From contig NC_052138.2 in assembly GCF_016086655.4 (NCBI RefSeq), positions 2,728,001 through 2,792,000 on the forward strand: a stretch of DNA of 64,000 nt. The letters run 5' to 3'. Shown one piece after another: positions 1 through 11,543 of this stretch. This stretch comes from Lepeophtheirus salmonis (Eukaryota > Arthropoda > Copepoda > Siphonostomatoida > Caligidae). How positions within the stretch are numbered: position 1 is the stretch's first letter; each line of letters opens with the position of its first letter. A program made the position numbers and the translations under genes. Under the pieces are notes generated by a model. It made no database searches and had not been told where the DNA came from. It was given only the letters and a program-made list of their open reading frames with translations.

Positions 1-2559
1 AAAAATATTTTAAAAATTATAGTTCAAATATTTATTTTTAGTAAATAGCAAAAATTCTTTAATTTGGGGGATCTACAGCCCTTCCAGCTTATCTTCTGCG
101 GACGCTCCTGAGTACACGCAAAAACTGTATTTCCTTTTTTTTTTCATTACAAACATATCAACTCTGCTTATCGGAGAAGGGAATATGAGCGCATTTGCTG
201 TAAAAATTATCTTTTACTCTTAATTTGCACAATTTGTTTATGCAAGTTATTTTACACGTAAACTGCGTTTCAGATTATTTTACTCTTAAAGCAATTTTCA
301 AAAAATATTTTTTTGTGTGTAATAATTTCCAGTTTGATGAGACACTCTCTGTAGCAACAATAAAGCAGACAATTTGGTTTATAAGGGTTACTGTTATGTT
401 TATTGGCATAAAAACAACACGAAAAACATTATTTCAATCCAAGGAGAAAAATGTGACGACTATTGTAATCATTCTCAAATTTCCATTATTTATATATCAT
501 GTTATTAATTCGTGACAAGCTTATAATTTTAATTTGTAGAATACATTCATATACGGGGGGGCGGTCCTATTAATTAATTAAAGTTTCTTTAATCAAATAT
601 TATATGTATTTATTTAACGAATAAATTACAATATTTCAGTAAGAAAAAATTGTATTCCTTTAAGCGGAAATTATTTTGCTTAAATTAATTATTTCAAGCA
701 TGTTTTTTTATTTATTTTTTACATAAATAGTGTTGTGTATTGTTAAAACTCAGTCCATAACCGTTTTTAATTTGGTCTAAAGTGGTTTTATTAAAGTTTT
801 TTTACCATAATATCTAGTATTGTCCAAATAATGCATAAAAAATACTTCATATTTAATCAAACACGATATTGTTTTCCTGTAGAGTTATATATCAATAATG
901 AAAAGAAAAATAGGTGCACTTAATATTTATTGAGGAAAATGAATTATTTAAACCTCATTAGCTTTGGAGACAAGATGGATAGGATAAACGGTGATTGTGA
1001 AACAGAGTTCTTGAGTTTTGGAGGGAAAAACTTAGATAGTTTTTTAATCTGGGCTGTTAATATGGAACAAGTCCACAAATACACTTTTTCTAGTAAAATG
1101 CAAATAAAAGTTTAAAATGCAAAAAATTAAATAAATGCTAAAAATGAAAATAAACCTTATTAACATTATTTGGACATCACTAGTTATATCGTTCCAGACC
1201 ACGGTTTGAAACCGTGGAAATAAATAGACTGAATATTTCATTTTCCAAAAAGTAGGATTTAAAAAAACATTTGATCAAGATCGAATTTCATAAACGAAAT
1301 TTTTTAATACAAAACCGCTCCAGAGCGATTTTAGACCGAATTGTTTAAAATTATAACGGTCTGAGATCGGTTCGCAACACTATTAGGCTACATAAATAAC
1401 AGCAATGACATCATCAAATGATTATAGATAAGAAGACTAATATTATAATACCCCATTTGACCCCACCTCTGAAAATTTTAAAAGGATAAGTTGTGCCTCT
1501 TCTTCATCTAAAGGCTCTTAGCTTTATTTTCATACAAGAGTATGTTATTTGCTGAAACTTTCCCTTTTCTGTAGAAGTCCTTTTAAAATAATATATATTG
1601 TCATATATATTTCTCTTGTCCCATTTGACCCCATGTTAGAAAAGGTGATTTTTTGGGGTTAATCTTATTTAAATTCATTTATAGGGCTTGAAAAGGGGTT
1701 CCCAACCTGTGATCCTCGACCCCAAATGGGGTCGTTAATTGATTTTGAGACGAACATGATTTTTTTATTAAATATAGAAAAGCATATTAAAATAGTTCTT
1801 TGAATTCCTACACCATGACACTAAATGTAACAATTCCCTTAGCCAAATTTGTGAGAATTTGCGTTATTATTTTTTTTATTTTTTTACTGAGTGGCTTGAT
1901 TTTTGTAAGAATACCGTGTCAATAGTGGTCAAGGCTACTGTGTGGAAGTTAAAGAGGCTTGAGAAGAGACCATTAATGACTAAAAAGCATCAACAATTCC
2001 GTATGCAGCGTTATAGGAGTCTTCTTTATGACCTCAAGCATCATGAAGACGTGGTGTACAGGCTCGTCCAGATATATTGGAAAAATCTTTTATGTCTTAT
2101 AACGAACGAAATAAATGGGGAAGACCTTTTTTTTTATTTTATTTGAAAACTACATTTAACAACATTAAATTAACTATGATGAAATCCGCTTTTCTTAATA
2201 ACTTTGGCCACACGGCACCAGTAGTTTTGGTAGGTCATTTTGTTAAGCAATGAAATGAAATTATATGAATGACATTTTAAAAATGGGGGTCGATTGCTGA
2301 TTGCTTGTTTTAAAATGGCTCACTTTATTTGAAAGGTTGCTTTAGAATATATATGATAGACTTTATTGAATGATTCTATACAAAGAGTACTTTTAAATGT
2401 TCTTGATGTGTGTAAAAAGTTCTACCTGATTTTTATTTAGAAATATACATATTTTGCTTGATTTTCTCTCTTAATATTTTTTAGCAAATATTGCTCCAAA
2501 AAACATTTAATCCCTTTCAAAATATGCTTGCTCTAATATCTGATTCTCCTTCCTTTTAG
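1..2559. other. AT-rich upstream/intronic sequence of the synaptotagmin gene
   Basis: No supported exon is visible here. It probably belongs to an intron of the synaptotagmin gene, because the first visible exon at 2560 needs a base from an upstream exon that is not in the window. At 65-117 there is a fragment with the GC-rich cap words of the T-rich repeat family (ending near GCGGACGCTCCTG). At about 1685-1750 the text GGGTTCCCAACCTG, followed by a GACCCC/GGGGTC pair, looks like a hAT terminal inverted repeat. The open frame at 1859-2146 starts on TTG, matches nothing I recognise and is not called as a gene. Confidence 0.6.
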
Positions 2560-5500
2560 ATCCATATGTCAAAATTAAACTCCTGGACTCCAAGGGGAAA
2601 AGGATAGGGAAAAAGAAGAAAACAACGGTCAAAAATGCAAATTTAAATCCTTATTACAACGAATCCTTTGTCTTCATGGTGGAACAGAGTAAGTATAGAA
2701 AGAGAAAAGTCCTTTAGTGTGGGCTGGAGGGTTTGTAGCCCCCTTCAAATTAAGAATTATTATTAATTTTTTGACAGATTTTTATTTTGTTTAAAAAAGG
2801 CAATCGTGCAAATTGTGCAGCAGAGCAAAAAACGTAATAATAAATTTTTTGTGTGAATAGAAGTGGATTTTGAAAAAAAATCAAAAAAGTTGAATATTTG
2901 AATTTTTTTAAAAAAAAAAAAGTTCTGGAATAAATATAGATTTTTGATATTTTTTTCAAAAAAATTTAATATTTACAATTTCATTTTTAAAATTTTTCTA
3001 CAAAAAATTTAATATTTTGTAAATAGACATAGATTTTTGAAATTTTTTGGGAGTAGCTATAGATTTTTGAAATTTTTTTACAAAAAATTAAAATGTTGAA
3101 ATTTTTTTTTTCGAAAAAATTTAATTTTTTTTACAAAACATTAAATACTTTAATTTTTTTTTCAAAAAATTTAATTTTTTGTAAAAACCTATAGATTTTA
3201 TGATTTTTCTTTTCAAAAAAATTTGAATTTTTATTATTTTCCCCAAAACAATTAATTTTTTTTAAATTGAAGTGGATTTTTGAATTTTTTTCGAAAAAGT
3301 TTAATATTTGAATTTTTTTCATAAAAAAAAAGTTCTTGAGTAAATATAGATTTTTGAAATTTCTTTCCAAAAAATTAAGATATTTAAATTTCTTTCCAAA
3401 AAATTAAGATATTTAAATTTCTTTCCAAAAAATTAAATGTTTTGTGAATTGCAGGGGATTTTTGAATTTTTTTTCGAAAAAGTTGAATATTTGATTTTTT
3501 TTACAAAATATTTAAAAGTTGAATTTTTTATCAAAAAATTGATTTTTTGTAAATAGCTATAGATTTTTGAATTTTTTTTCCAAAAAATTTAAATTTTGAT
3601 TTTTTTTTTCTCAAAAAAATAATTTTTTGTGAATTGCACTGGATTTTTGAATTTTTTTATTTCGAAAGAGTTTAGTACTTGAATTTTTGTTTTGTGCAAA
3701 ACATTTAATATTTGAATTTTTTTCTTAAAAAATCTAATTTTTCGAAAAATACATATGAATTTTTGAAATATTTTTCCGAAAATGTAATATTTAAAATTTA
3801 ATTTCTGATTTTTTTTTTAAATATTTAATTTTTTGTAAGCTGAGCTGTGTATTTTTGAGAAAAAATTTAATTTTTGAATTTTCTTTCCAAAGGAAATCCT
3901 GCGGACGCCCCTGCTAAATAATATCTTCAAATCAAATGACCTAGATAATGTGTATTTTCTTTGTATGCTTGTATTGCATAAATGTAATACGTTTTAATAT
4001 TATGTATTACCCTCAAAGCTTTTAAGAACAAAGTGTTTTATCTAAAAAAAAAAGGTTTTTATTATTATTGTGCAGAAATATAACAAAAAGTTTCTACTCC
4101 AATATAAAAAACTTTTGCAATGTTTACAATATACATCAAACTTTCCCCACGTTCCTTTCTCTCAGGACCAAATCATATGATTAAGATCATATTATACTTC
4201 AATATATAATGATTTGTTATTACTTTAAAAAACACACAAGATGATAATGAAACAAAACGAGAGTACAGTCAGTGGATGTTTATAAATACCGGATGGTCCA
4301 TTAAAATCTGAACACTTTGAATTGTAAACTTCAACAAGATATAATTTATTAATTAACAATAGAATTTCAACAAAATTAATAATATACATAGATGCGTATC
4401 TGAGCATCATTAATGTAACCACCTTTAGCGGCAATGATGGCTTCCAGGCGGCGACGGAAGGTCTACCTATAGGGGGCCCAAAAGTGTCAAAAAAAGAACT
4501 CATTCAAAAGAGTCTTGCAACGAAGGAGATGGGTTTCTTTCATTGGTGGTGTCAAAAGTAGACTCTCCACCCTCACGAGGATATTTCCACCCTCTTTTTT
4601 GATAGCATTCTGGACAGTCTAGTGTTAAACCTCGAGATCTCTTGTATGGGCCCTCGTGGACTTGAGGGGATTGAGCTTGGCTGTTTTCTTTAACTCCTCC
4701 AGATCCAGTTTGGCCTTTTTGATAGAGTTCCTCTTCCTCTCCAACGTTTTGGACTTGCTGACAGCTTAGACGGTGGTCCTGGAGATGCACAACTGCTTGG
4801 ATTGTGGCAATGGAAATTTGTCGATCCCGTTCAAGTGTATGTAAGCTAGAGATTTCATGTTTGTTTTGTTTTGTATGCAATTATTTATGGATTAATTATT
4901 AAATTAGTAAGCGTTCAGATTTCAATGGACCACCCGGTAGAAGATGTCTCCCCCAAGAAATCATCAGTCTTACTCTCTGTTTTTCATGACGTAACTACTC
5001 AATTCATATGTGTTCTCTCCTCAATAATTTAAGAGTAATAATAAGAGTTTGAAAAAATAGATTTAATATGTTGATTTTATGAGATCTATGAAACATTTGG
5101 CTATGATTTGTAGATGTTAAAAAATAAATTGGACTTTACTTGATTTTAATTAAAGATTGCTTTTATGTTAACTCACCAAATATTTATATAAATACAGGCA
5201 TGCTTCGTAAAGTCAACTTGGAGCTAACAGTACTAGATTATGATCGAATCGGAGGCTCTGATCCAATTGGAAAAGTCGTACTTGGTTATAATCGAAAGAA
5301 ATTGGAGAAAAAACATTGGGCTGAAATGGTGGACAATCCAAGACGGCCTGTCATTCATTGGCATGTTCTTCAGGTCATTATTCATCTATATTGAATAATT
5401 AGTTAAGAAGTGCCGTGTCAGTTTTTATTTAGGAGTGAAAACTCTAGTCCCGTCCAGTTATATCTCGGTCTGGTCCAGTTCAGTCATGCATATCAATCCT

Positions 5501-7160
5501 ATAACTGATAAAGTTCGGTCCGTGATAACGTCACACAACTTTATTTCTTCTTTTTTAACAGGAACTAGTTAGTGTTAGATCGGTCTAAAAAAATAACTAA
5601 AAAGACTGCAGTCGTGTCGTAATACACGGCCTCGCTACACAAAAATCCCCCATGCATTTTGTTGTCAACTGTTGATTCCCTCTTCTCCCTTGATCCGTCA
5701 TGGCTATTTCATAATTAATTTTTTTTTCTTCATAAATCCACCAAATAATAAGTTATTTTATAGTTATGCTCCGTTTCCAAAAGAACAGGAATACAATTTC
5801 CTCCTCGTATAGATATTGGCCATCTTATTATTTATATGAATAAATTGTGGCTATTTTATACAAATAAAAATGTATGGATACGCTTTTCTTATTATATTAT
5901 TAAATAACATTATAGGTATACAGTTTCGAATAAAATATTATATAGGATTTTAAACTTATAAAATATATAATATGTAATTCATTTTTATGATTGTGGAGAA
6001 ATGATATGACAATCATAGTCTGAGAGAACTTACGAGATAAATAGCAGTTGGCGTGATTGATTTATTTGGCTAACTACCAAATGATTTCAGGACTATACAT
6101 GATTGTAGGAAAGTTTGCGTGATACAATAAAGGTAAGGACGTGAATAAAATTTGTCAGTCCTAGGACGGGTCATTATAAGTCTTTTATGGAAAATAAAAC
6201 AGCTGAAATTACAAAGTTACTTCTAACTACGTCATACTTAGATACCTGAAAGCATGGTTAATAGAAATACTAAGTTAGACCATCATGTAATCGGGCTTGC
6301 TAGTATTTTCAATATGATGTATCGTACGGACTGCTGAGCAAGATAGGCAGATTTTGACAAAACACGAAACCACTTATAGTCTATGACGTCAATATACCTG
6401 GAATTTTCAATTTAATTTATCGTACCGACTGCTGGTCAAGAAAAACAGATTTTGAGAAAACGCAGAACCTCTCATACACTATGACGTCACTAAGAAAAGC
6501 GTGGTGGAAATCAAACATCAGTCTGGACGCGTTATGGTATAACCTTGTATTTCTATTAACCTTGCCTGAAAGTAAAATAGGACTCGTGTGACTAGAACGT
6601 ATTATTATACGTTCTAGCTACCAATCATTATTTTCTTAGTTCTTATGTTATTCAATCCTAGATAGGAGTGAAGAAAATAAAAAGATAGCTAGGATCGTAG
6701 GACTGAAAGACCGAGATATACCATGATAGGACCATGAAAGGTGAAAAAGATCGGATCGGTAAAAAAGAAGACTGAAGGTGGGGGGAGGGGGACTGACTAG
6801 GTAATCAGTCCTAGAACTGACAGTTCGAAAAACCGACGTTCGTAAGAACCGGTTCTAATGAATAAAAGGGCGGGTCTTAAGACTGGACTGGGCCGAATAA
6901 ATAAGGACTCAATCAACACTTTTGTTAAGTACAATACTAAAAGTGAAAGGTTGTGTGAGTACATTGCGGAACTTTTGACGTCTTTCTAAATGATATTTAT
7001 AGTTTTTTTATTAATTCGAAACTAATGGGAATTTCCATTATATTTTTCCTAGGATCCCGAGCCAGACGATGAAGATGAAGAGGAAAAAAAGAAAAAGGAC
7101 AAAGATAAGGACAAGGATAAGAAAAAAAAGGATGATAAGGATGATAAAACGAAGAAATAG
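2560..7160 (+). CDS. Synaptotagmin, C2B domain and C-terminus (partial, 3 exons)
   Basis: Synaptotagmins are Ca2+ sensors on synaptic or secretory vesicles. Three exons join in frame: 2560-2688, 5198-5373 and 7053-7160, with AG/GT borders and phases 1, 1 and 0. They encode most of the second C2 domain: DPYVKIKLLDSKGKR, then a polybasic KKKKTT strand and NLNPYYNESF. The calcium loop DYDRIGGSD keeps its aspartates, and the WHVL motif matches the family WHXL signature after NPRRP. The tail is unusual, about 35 residues of Asp/Glu then Lys/Asp ending KTKK, where Syt1 relatives have a short tail. The N-terminal membrane segment and C2A lie outside the window. It is closest in feel to Syt1-type proteins, but the paralogue is not settled. 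Both visible introns carry transposons. Confidence 0.85.
2717..3918 (+). repeat. T-rich degenerate tandem repeat with GC-rich end caps (copy B)
   Basis: About 1.2 kb of variants of one unit: A-run, TTTAATTTTT, GTAAATAGCTATAG, then ATTTTTGAATTTTTT. The unit length drifts. The left cap reads TGGAGGGTTTGTAGCCCCC followed by TTCAAATTAAGAA; the right cap reads CCTGCGGACGCCCCTG. The same caps or body recur at about 53530-53950, 56850-57200 and 61445-62115 (reverse), with short copies near 9813, 20070 and 62733. It lies in a synaptotagmin intron. Open frames inside it are compositional artefacts. Confidence 0.75.
4289..4937 (-). mobile_element. Internally deleted Tc1/mariner element with intact TIRs and TA duplication
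   Basis: The ends are inverted repeats of about 27 bp: left CCGGATGGTCCATTAAAATC, right (reverse complement) CCGGGTGGTCCATTGAAATC. Both are flanked by TA (4287-4288 and 4938-4939), the mariner target duplication. The minus strand encodes decayed transposase: an N-terminal helix-turn-helix stretch (ISRTTV, then KSKTLERK in a shifted frame) and an intact C-terminal fragment FRRRLEAIIAAKGGYIND. The catalytic middle is missing, so the copy cannot be autonomous. Relatives with the same end lie at 46843 and 51606. Confidence 0.85.
4938..5070 (+). repeat. Dispersed repeat fragment, direct copy at 9545-9705
   Basis: The shared text starts near CCCCAAGAAATC, runs through TACTCAAT and TTCATAT, then GTTCTCTCCT, and ends in a diverged run of AAGAGTAATAATAAGAG. 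The second copy at 9545-9705 has the same words in the same order. It begins right at the mariner insertion boundary, so the mariner at 4289-4937 may have landed in it. Confidence 0.55.
5400..6240. other. Intron sequence with GGTCC/AGTCC-type dispersed repeat
   Basis: Synaptotagmin intron. At about 5435-5600 there is a stretch rich in AGTCC, GGTCC and CGGTC words (for example GGTCTGGTCCAGTTCAGTC). A similar stretch recurs at about 6690-6910, 54175-54290, 56140-56215 and 62140-62250, so it looks like one dispersed repeat family. No coding signal is seen. Confidence 0.5.
6253..6564. mobile_element. hAT-type MITE, 312 bp, with perfect 8-bp target duplication
   Basis: The flanks are identical 8-mers, CCTGAAAG at 6245-6252 and again at 6565-6572. 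The ends are inverted repeats of about 31 bp: left CATGGTTAATAGAAATAC, right (reverse complement) CAAGGTTAATAGAAATAC. An 8-bp duplication and CA-start ends fit the hAT superfamily. Inside are two diverged direct copies of about 97 bp (about 6300-6397 and 6398-6491), each containing TTTTCAAT, ATCGTAC, GACTGCTG, CAGATTTTGA and TATGACGTCA. There is no coding capacity. It sits in the synaptotagmin intron. Confidence 0.8.
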
Positions 7161-8109
7161 GCCTTGTGATTTCCTTCCAATCCAATTATATTTGCCAGGA
7201 ATCTATTTATTTATTATATTATATTAATTTATTTTATTCTCTTTTAATTGAGTTCCCATCATCCTTTTTGTATTTTCCTTTTTGCAAAAGTATGTCATTA
7301 ATATTCGCCCCTTTTATATTAGAAGAATTTGAGCCAATGTTCCATGTAATTACTGATTATTAATTGCTATAACTATTTTTGTATAGAAATCCGGCTCAAA
7401 CAGTCAAGTTTTTCTGTTAATTGAGGAATTATGACTTGTTTCCATTCTTTTCATTTAATTCGTTTTTGGACTTGTATATTATTTTTTTGAGAGAGAAATG
7501 ATGTTGTATGATTTATGTTCTCCTCAGTCATCCATCATAGGTCCTACCTAATTACTAACCAAAAAGTACTTTAAATTGATAAACGAATGATGTTAATAAA
7601 ATATATAAAATGCTGAACCCAACCCAAAGTACTCATTAAAACTATTTGCTGAACACTAAAGTACATCAATAATTAATTATTTTAAAAGTCGGAGGACAAT
7701 ATTATCATAAATAAATGATTTCTTCTTAAATTATATTTCCAAAGTTCATTTTTTTAGATATTGTAACATATCATAATTCCTCCTTGTTGATACGTTTTTA
7801 AAATGCTGTTGAAAATCTTATTTATGTTAATGTTTTTAGAGGTATTTATAAATCATTTTTCATCTAATATTATTTATTATTTATTGAATAAATATATATA
7901 TAATAAAAATTCTATACATAGATACAAAGAGGGTCGTACCTAGAATTTTTCTTTGGGTGGGTTTGTTGAGGCTTTTTGATAGATCTTTGACAGTTTTGAT
8001 AAAATGTTTGAATACAGGATCCGCAGAAATTTCTGTTAAATGTTTATTAAAGTACTAATAATATAACTAATTACATAATTTGCATATAATTATTGACAAA
8101 GAACTACAC
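7161..8109. other. Synaptotagmin 3' flank and intergenic sequence
   Basis: The 3' UTR and flank of the synaptotagmin gene, then AT-rich intergenic DNA. A short stretch at about 7925-8035 (CTTTGGGTGGGTTTG ... GATCCGCAG) resembles a decayed copy of the GC-capped T-rich repeat. No gene seen. Confidence 0.5.
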
Positions 8110-9037
8110 AAGTTTCAAAAGCATGGTACATAACTTTCATTCGAAATGATCACCCTTAGCCTAAACCACAGCCCGAAGCCTCCCTGGAAAGGACTTGTAT
8201 ACGCTGCACGCACCATGTCCACAGGGATGGAGTCCCAGGGAGACACCAATTTGGCCTTCAGGTCGTCCAAATTCTTGCTGGGGGAAACACAGCCTCTGCT
8301 CCCATGAATATACCATATGGAGTAATCCATGACGTTAAGGTTGGGACTAGACTGTGTTGTCTTTGAAGCTACTCAAATTGCCCTCACACAACCGCTGAAT
8401 CTTTCTTGATGAGTGGGTTGGGTTCAGGGAGCGAGACCTCCAGGATGGTACAGATGTATTGCTTGGTGTTTATCTTCACCCCAGCTGACACAAACACCAA
8501 GGAGGACTTACCTGTCTCAGTCAGGGCCACCCAATCCATCACAGACTGTGGCTTCTGCACTCTGTTGACTCCATGGTCACCCAGGTCAACTTTTTTGGCC
8601 AGAATACGATCATTTTGGGGGTTAAAATCCTGTTGCAAAATGAAAATCTTCTCATCACAATATTGGGAGCCATGCCAGTCCTCAGTTTCTAAAGAGTGAC
8701 ATGACTTACCTCAAGTCTTTTAGCCTTGATCTTGCTAGACAGGTGCTGTTGCCTCTTCAATTGTTGCTTGCTGTTGTACCCATGTTGAAATCCTTGGCCA
8801 CATTGGTGAGGTTCCTCCTGAGATTTCTTGCAATCTTTGCCATGACGACTCTGGTCGTCCTATTCGAACTTGGTTTGCCTGGTCTGGGTCTGCCCTTGAT
8901 AGATTGAGTCTCCTCGTACCTCTCAATGGTTCTCTTGATAAGCTCTTCAGGTTCCTCAAGATGTCTGGTCGAGATTTGCCTCCCTGAAAACGCAAAATAA
9001 TTCTAACCGTTATGCCTCTCACAAACAAACTAAACAT
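8110..9037 (-). pseudogene. Decayed Tc1/mariner transposase (second family)
   Basis: Read on the minus strand, pieces follow in transposase order but in different frames. First comes an N-terminal region (about 9037-8735) with GGKSRPDILRNLK and RARADP-like GRPRPG remnants typical of the second helix-turn-helix and linker. A middle region (about 8640-8384) has QQDFNPQNDRILAKK and QSVMDWVALT, matching the DDE-domain segment around the second aspartate. A C-terminal region (8330-8115) has SPSKNLDDLKAKLVSPWDS and the IPVDMVRAA helix. Several frameshifts separate these pieces. I did not find clean terminal inverted repeats. The family differs from the CCGG-ended mariner at 4289. Confidence 0.7.
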
Positions 9038-9812
9038 ATTATATATCTAAAACAGTAAACATATTTTCATAGCGAGTGTAATAACATAAAAAATAAACCA
9101 TACAATATATACGTTGCCCACGAAATTTGAAAAGTCAGCTTACTTTTTACACACGTCGTATATAAATACCAAATTTAACAGAATATATATAATACACTCA
9201 AACCAACTCAAACTACATGTTCACAGAAGTTGGCGACATCCTCGATCATGGATTTCTCAATATAATTTACGCATTTTTAAATAACTGGAGAAAAATCAAT
9301 TTTTTATTAACTTATAACTGTACAATTATATAGATTTGGCGGATGATGTATTTGAAAAAATAAATTTTTTGAACAATTTGACAAAATAAATCAGAATTGT
9401 CGTAATAAAAAAAATAATTTTAAAAAAACCGTTTTCTCTTCTACAAATTTGAACTTCAACCTATTAAAAAATTAGCGGTAGTACACATCATTGTCCTGTG
9501 TAATTAGCTGTTGGCTAAAAGACAATTTTTTCTTTAATAATATAGAACATAGCTCCCCAAGAAATCCTCAGTGTTACTCTTCATTTTTGATGAGGACACT
9601 CACATTTAACTACTCAATACTTGTATCAATTCATATATGTTCTCTCCTAACTCAAGAATGAAAGAATAATTATAAGAATTTGAGAAAAAATATATATATA
9701 TTCGGATGAACGATGAGTACTTTAGTCCTTAGTGAGCTCACTAATAATAAAAAAAAAATCATTTAAATACGCCAATATATTTAATTCAAATCTTGACATT
9801 TACGTACAAGGA
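9038..9812. other. Intergenic AT-rich sequence with dispersed repeat
   Basis: No gene seen. 9545-9705 is a direct copy of the repeat at 4938-5070. The remainder is AT-rich unique-looking sequence. Confidence 0.5.
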
Positions 9813-9935
9813 TTGTACCCCCCTCAAAAAAAAAAAAAACACCAAGGAATTATGCTTTTTATCAAACAAAATCCCAAAACTAAGCTCCCCCCACAAAAGA
9901 AATATACAACATATAATCATGTTGGCGCCCCTGCT
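9813..9935 (+). repeat. Short copy of the GC-capped repeat family
   Basis: It begins GATTGTACCCCCCTC followed by an A-run, contains AAGCTCCCCCC, and ends GGCGCCCCTG. These are the cap words seen around the T-rich repeats at 2717 and 20070. It abuts the left end of the next transposon. The open frames crossing it are not considered genes. Confidence 0.5.
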
Positions 9936-10554
9936 CATTTGCAAAAGTTTAAGACCACCTCTGATATTTCCCCTAATTCAATCATAATTGAACGTGTATC
10001 ATACAAGTATGTTACATGTCATGTTCCACTCGGACTTGCAAATGTGTTAATCAGACTTTTGCCTAATGACGCTTTCAGGAGAAGGTTGTGCTTACATATT
10101 AGTTGTATTTATTATTCGTCAAAAATGGGCAAAAAATCTACCTTTTCATATATTCAAATGGCTTAAATAGTGACGTTACACGAAGAAGGATATTCCGAGC
10201 GCGAAATTGCCGTAAAGATGTGCTGTAGCAAGACAGTTGTTCATACTTTCATCAGTCATTTTGCAAAATTTAAGATTTATAAGATCAAAAAGAGAACAGG
10301 GTGCCCAAAGAAAACGTCAACGAGAGGTTACGCCCTGGTGAAGTTGACTGTTTAAAGATATCTCACTAGTTCCTGCAAAAAAAAAAAAAAAAAAATCAGT
10401 CTAATTTGATCCGAAAAGGGTGTAAGTAAGTCTCAGCAATATTTCACGTTGTTTGACTAAACCGGTCATATTTTGTTTTATTTTTGAAATACATTCTTTT
10501 TCTGCCAAAAATAAGAAAATATCCCAGGTGGTCTTAAACTTTTGCAAGTGACAG
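9931..10554 (+). mobile_element. Deleted Tc1-like element with N-terminal transposase fragment
   Basis: The ends are inverted: left TTGCAAAAGTTTAAGACC, with the right end carrying the complement (GGTCTTAAACTTTTGCAA). The right end is followed by TA at 10555-10556; the left TA is not evident. The plus strand at 10170-10355 encodes about 61 residues of a Tc1-type helix-turn-helix: LHEEGYSEREIAVKM, CCSKTVVHTFI, and RTGCPKKTSTR. It then stops, so the catalytic domain is absent. The first codon could be the GTG at 10170 or an earlier lost ATG. Non-autonomous. Confidence 0.75.
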
Positions 10555-11294
10555 TAGATTCAGACAGACAGAAAGACAAGCTTTACTTTATTAATATAGA
10601 TAAGGGCTAGATTTCAATTCTTATTCCGACCAGGAAGCCAATCCAAGACACTCATCAAGAATTAAACCTTACTTCTAAGGAGTATAAATTTCAAACTAAA
10701 GAAACTATACCTAACTTGATAATGGTTGAAATTAAATAAATTATATAATTTACAAAACTAAACCTTCCTACCTTCTTTATAAAAAGTTTAATTACATTCC
10801 ATAAAGGCTATACAATTCCTAAAAATCACGCTTCATTTGGACTTTTACGTGCTTGAAAATATTGTCAAATTATCAGGGGAGAGTAGTGGACTAAAGCTGT
10901 ACTTTAGATTGGCCTGAATACAAAATACATCTAAAGTTATATTACTTTAAATTGGTGAAAGGTTGCGCGTTGTTTTATATATGGAGACAATGTAGCGTAC
11001 TTTTTGACAGTAGGGAAGGCCGGTACACTACTCTTTTTACTTTTATGTCAATTCTTCGAAGCTGGCTCGACTTAGACTCGCTAAAATTTATCACAACGTT
11101 TAAATGTATTTATACAGCATATCAGGCAGTATAATAAGTATACTCAGGATTTTTGAGCGATTTTGATGGTCAAAATGAGCAAAAATAGAGCGCTACATTT
11201 TTGAACAATGAGCACCCAAAAATTGAGCAATTTGTTCTTAAAGAAAAATAAAGTTTTATAAGAATAATTTTAATTAATTAGTATTGTTTTATGT
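10555..11294. other. Intergenic, no gene seen
   Basis: AT-rich sequence. CAGACAGACAGAAAGACAAG followed by TTTACTTTATTAATATAGAT at about 10562-10605 resembles a widespread repeat tail, and the opposite-strand word CTGTCTGTCTGTCC occurs at about 50900. From about 11150 the GAGC/AAAATGAGC words may be the end of the hAT remnant that follows. Confidence 0.45.
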
Positions 11295-11543
11295 TTATCT
11301 TAATTGATTCATAAATTTTGCTATATTATATCGACAGATCAGGATTTTAGAAATATTTTCTTCCGTTAATTTTTGCCTTCGATCATTATTTGTGGTTTTA
11401 AACATACTAAAAGACGTCATATTATTAGTTGAATGAATTGTGAAGTTGGCAAGATCTTCAGGAGTCTTGCTAAATGAAGGAATCTCATTATCACTGATAT
11501 TACGTCTAACCTTTTGCATAAATGGAAGATCAATTTGAAGCAA
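11295..11543 (-). pseudogene. hAT transposase C-terminal remnant
   Basis: The 82-residue minus-strand frame ends with DRRQKLTEENISKILICRYN. This matches the conserved end of the hAT dimerisation domain, where a basic pair precedes L-x-E/D-N and a hydrophobic helix. The upstream part resembles the same family weakly. Sequence words at about 11150-11230 and 11845-11910 (TTTTTGAGCGAT, CTCAAAAAT) are partly inverted and may mark its ends. It is a fragment; no full-length frame exists. Confidence 0.5.

Noticed and set aside
1859..2146. 95-codon frame in the upstream intron region
   Set aside because: Starts at TTG, ends in poly-Phe/Tyr, and matches nothing I know.
3131..3370. 79-codon Lys/Phe/Asn frame in the T-rich repeat
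   Set aside because: Pure composition effect of A/T runs; no ATG context or family signal.
2717..3918. CRISPR-like array
   Set aside because: Units drift in length and sequence and there are no unique spacers; the genome is eukaryotic.
10952..11134. 60-codon plus frame
   Set aside because: Alternative start only, AT-rich, no family match, in a transposon-derived area.
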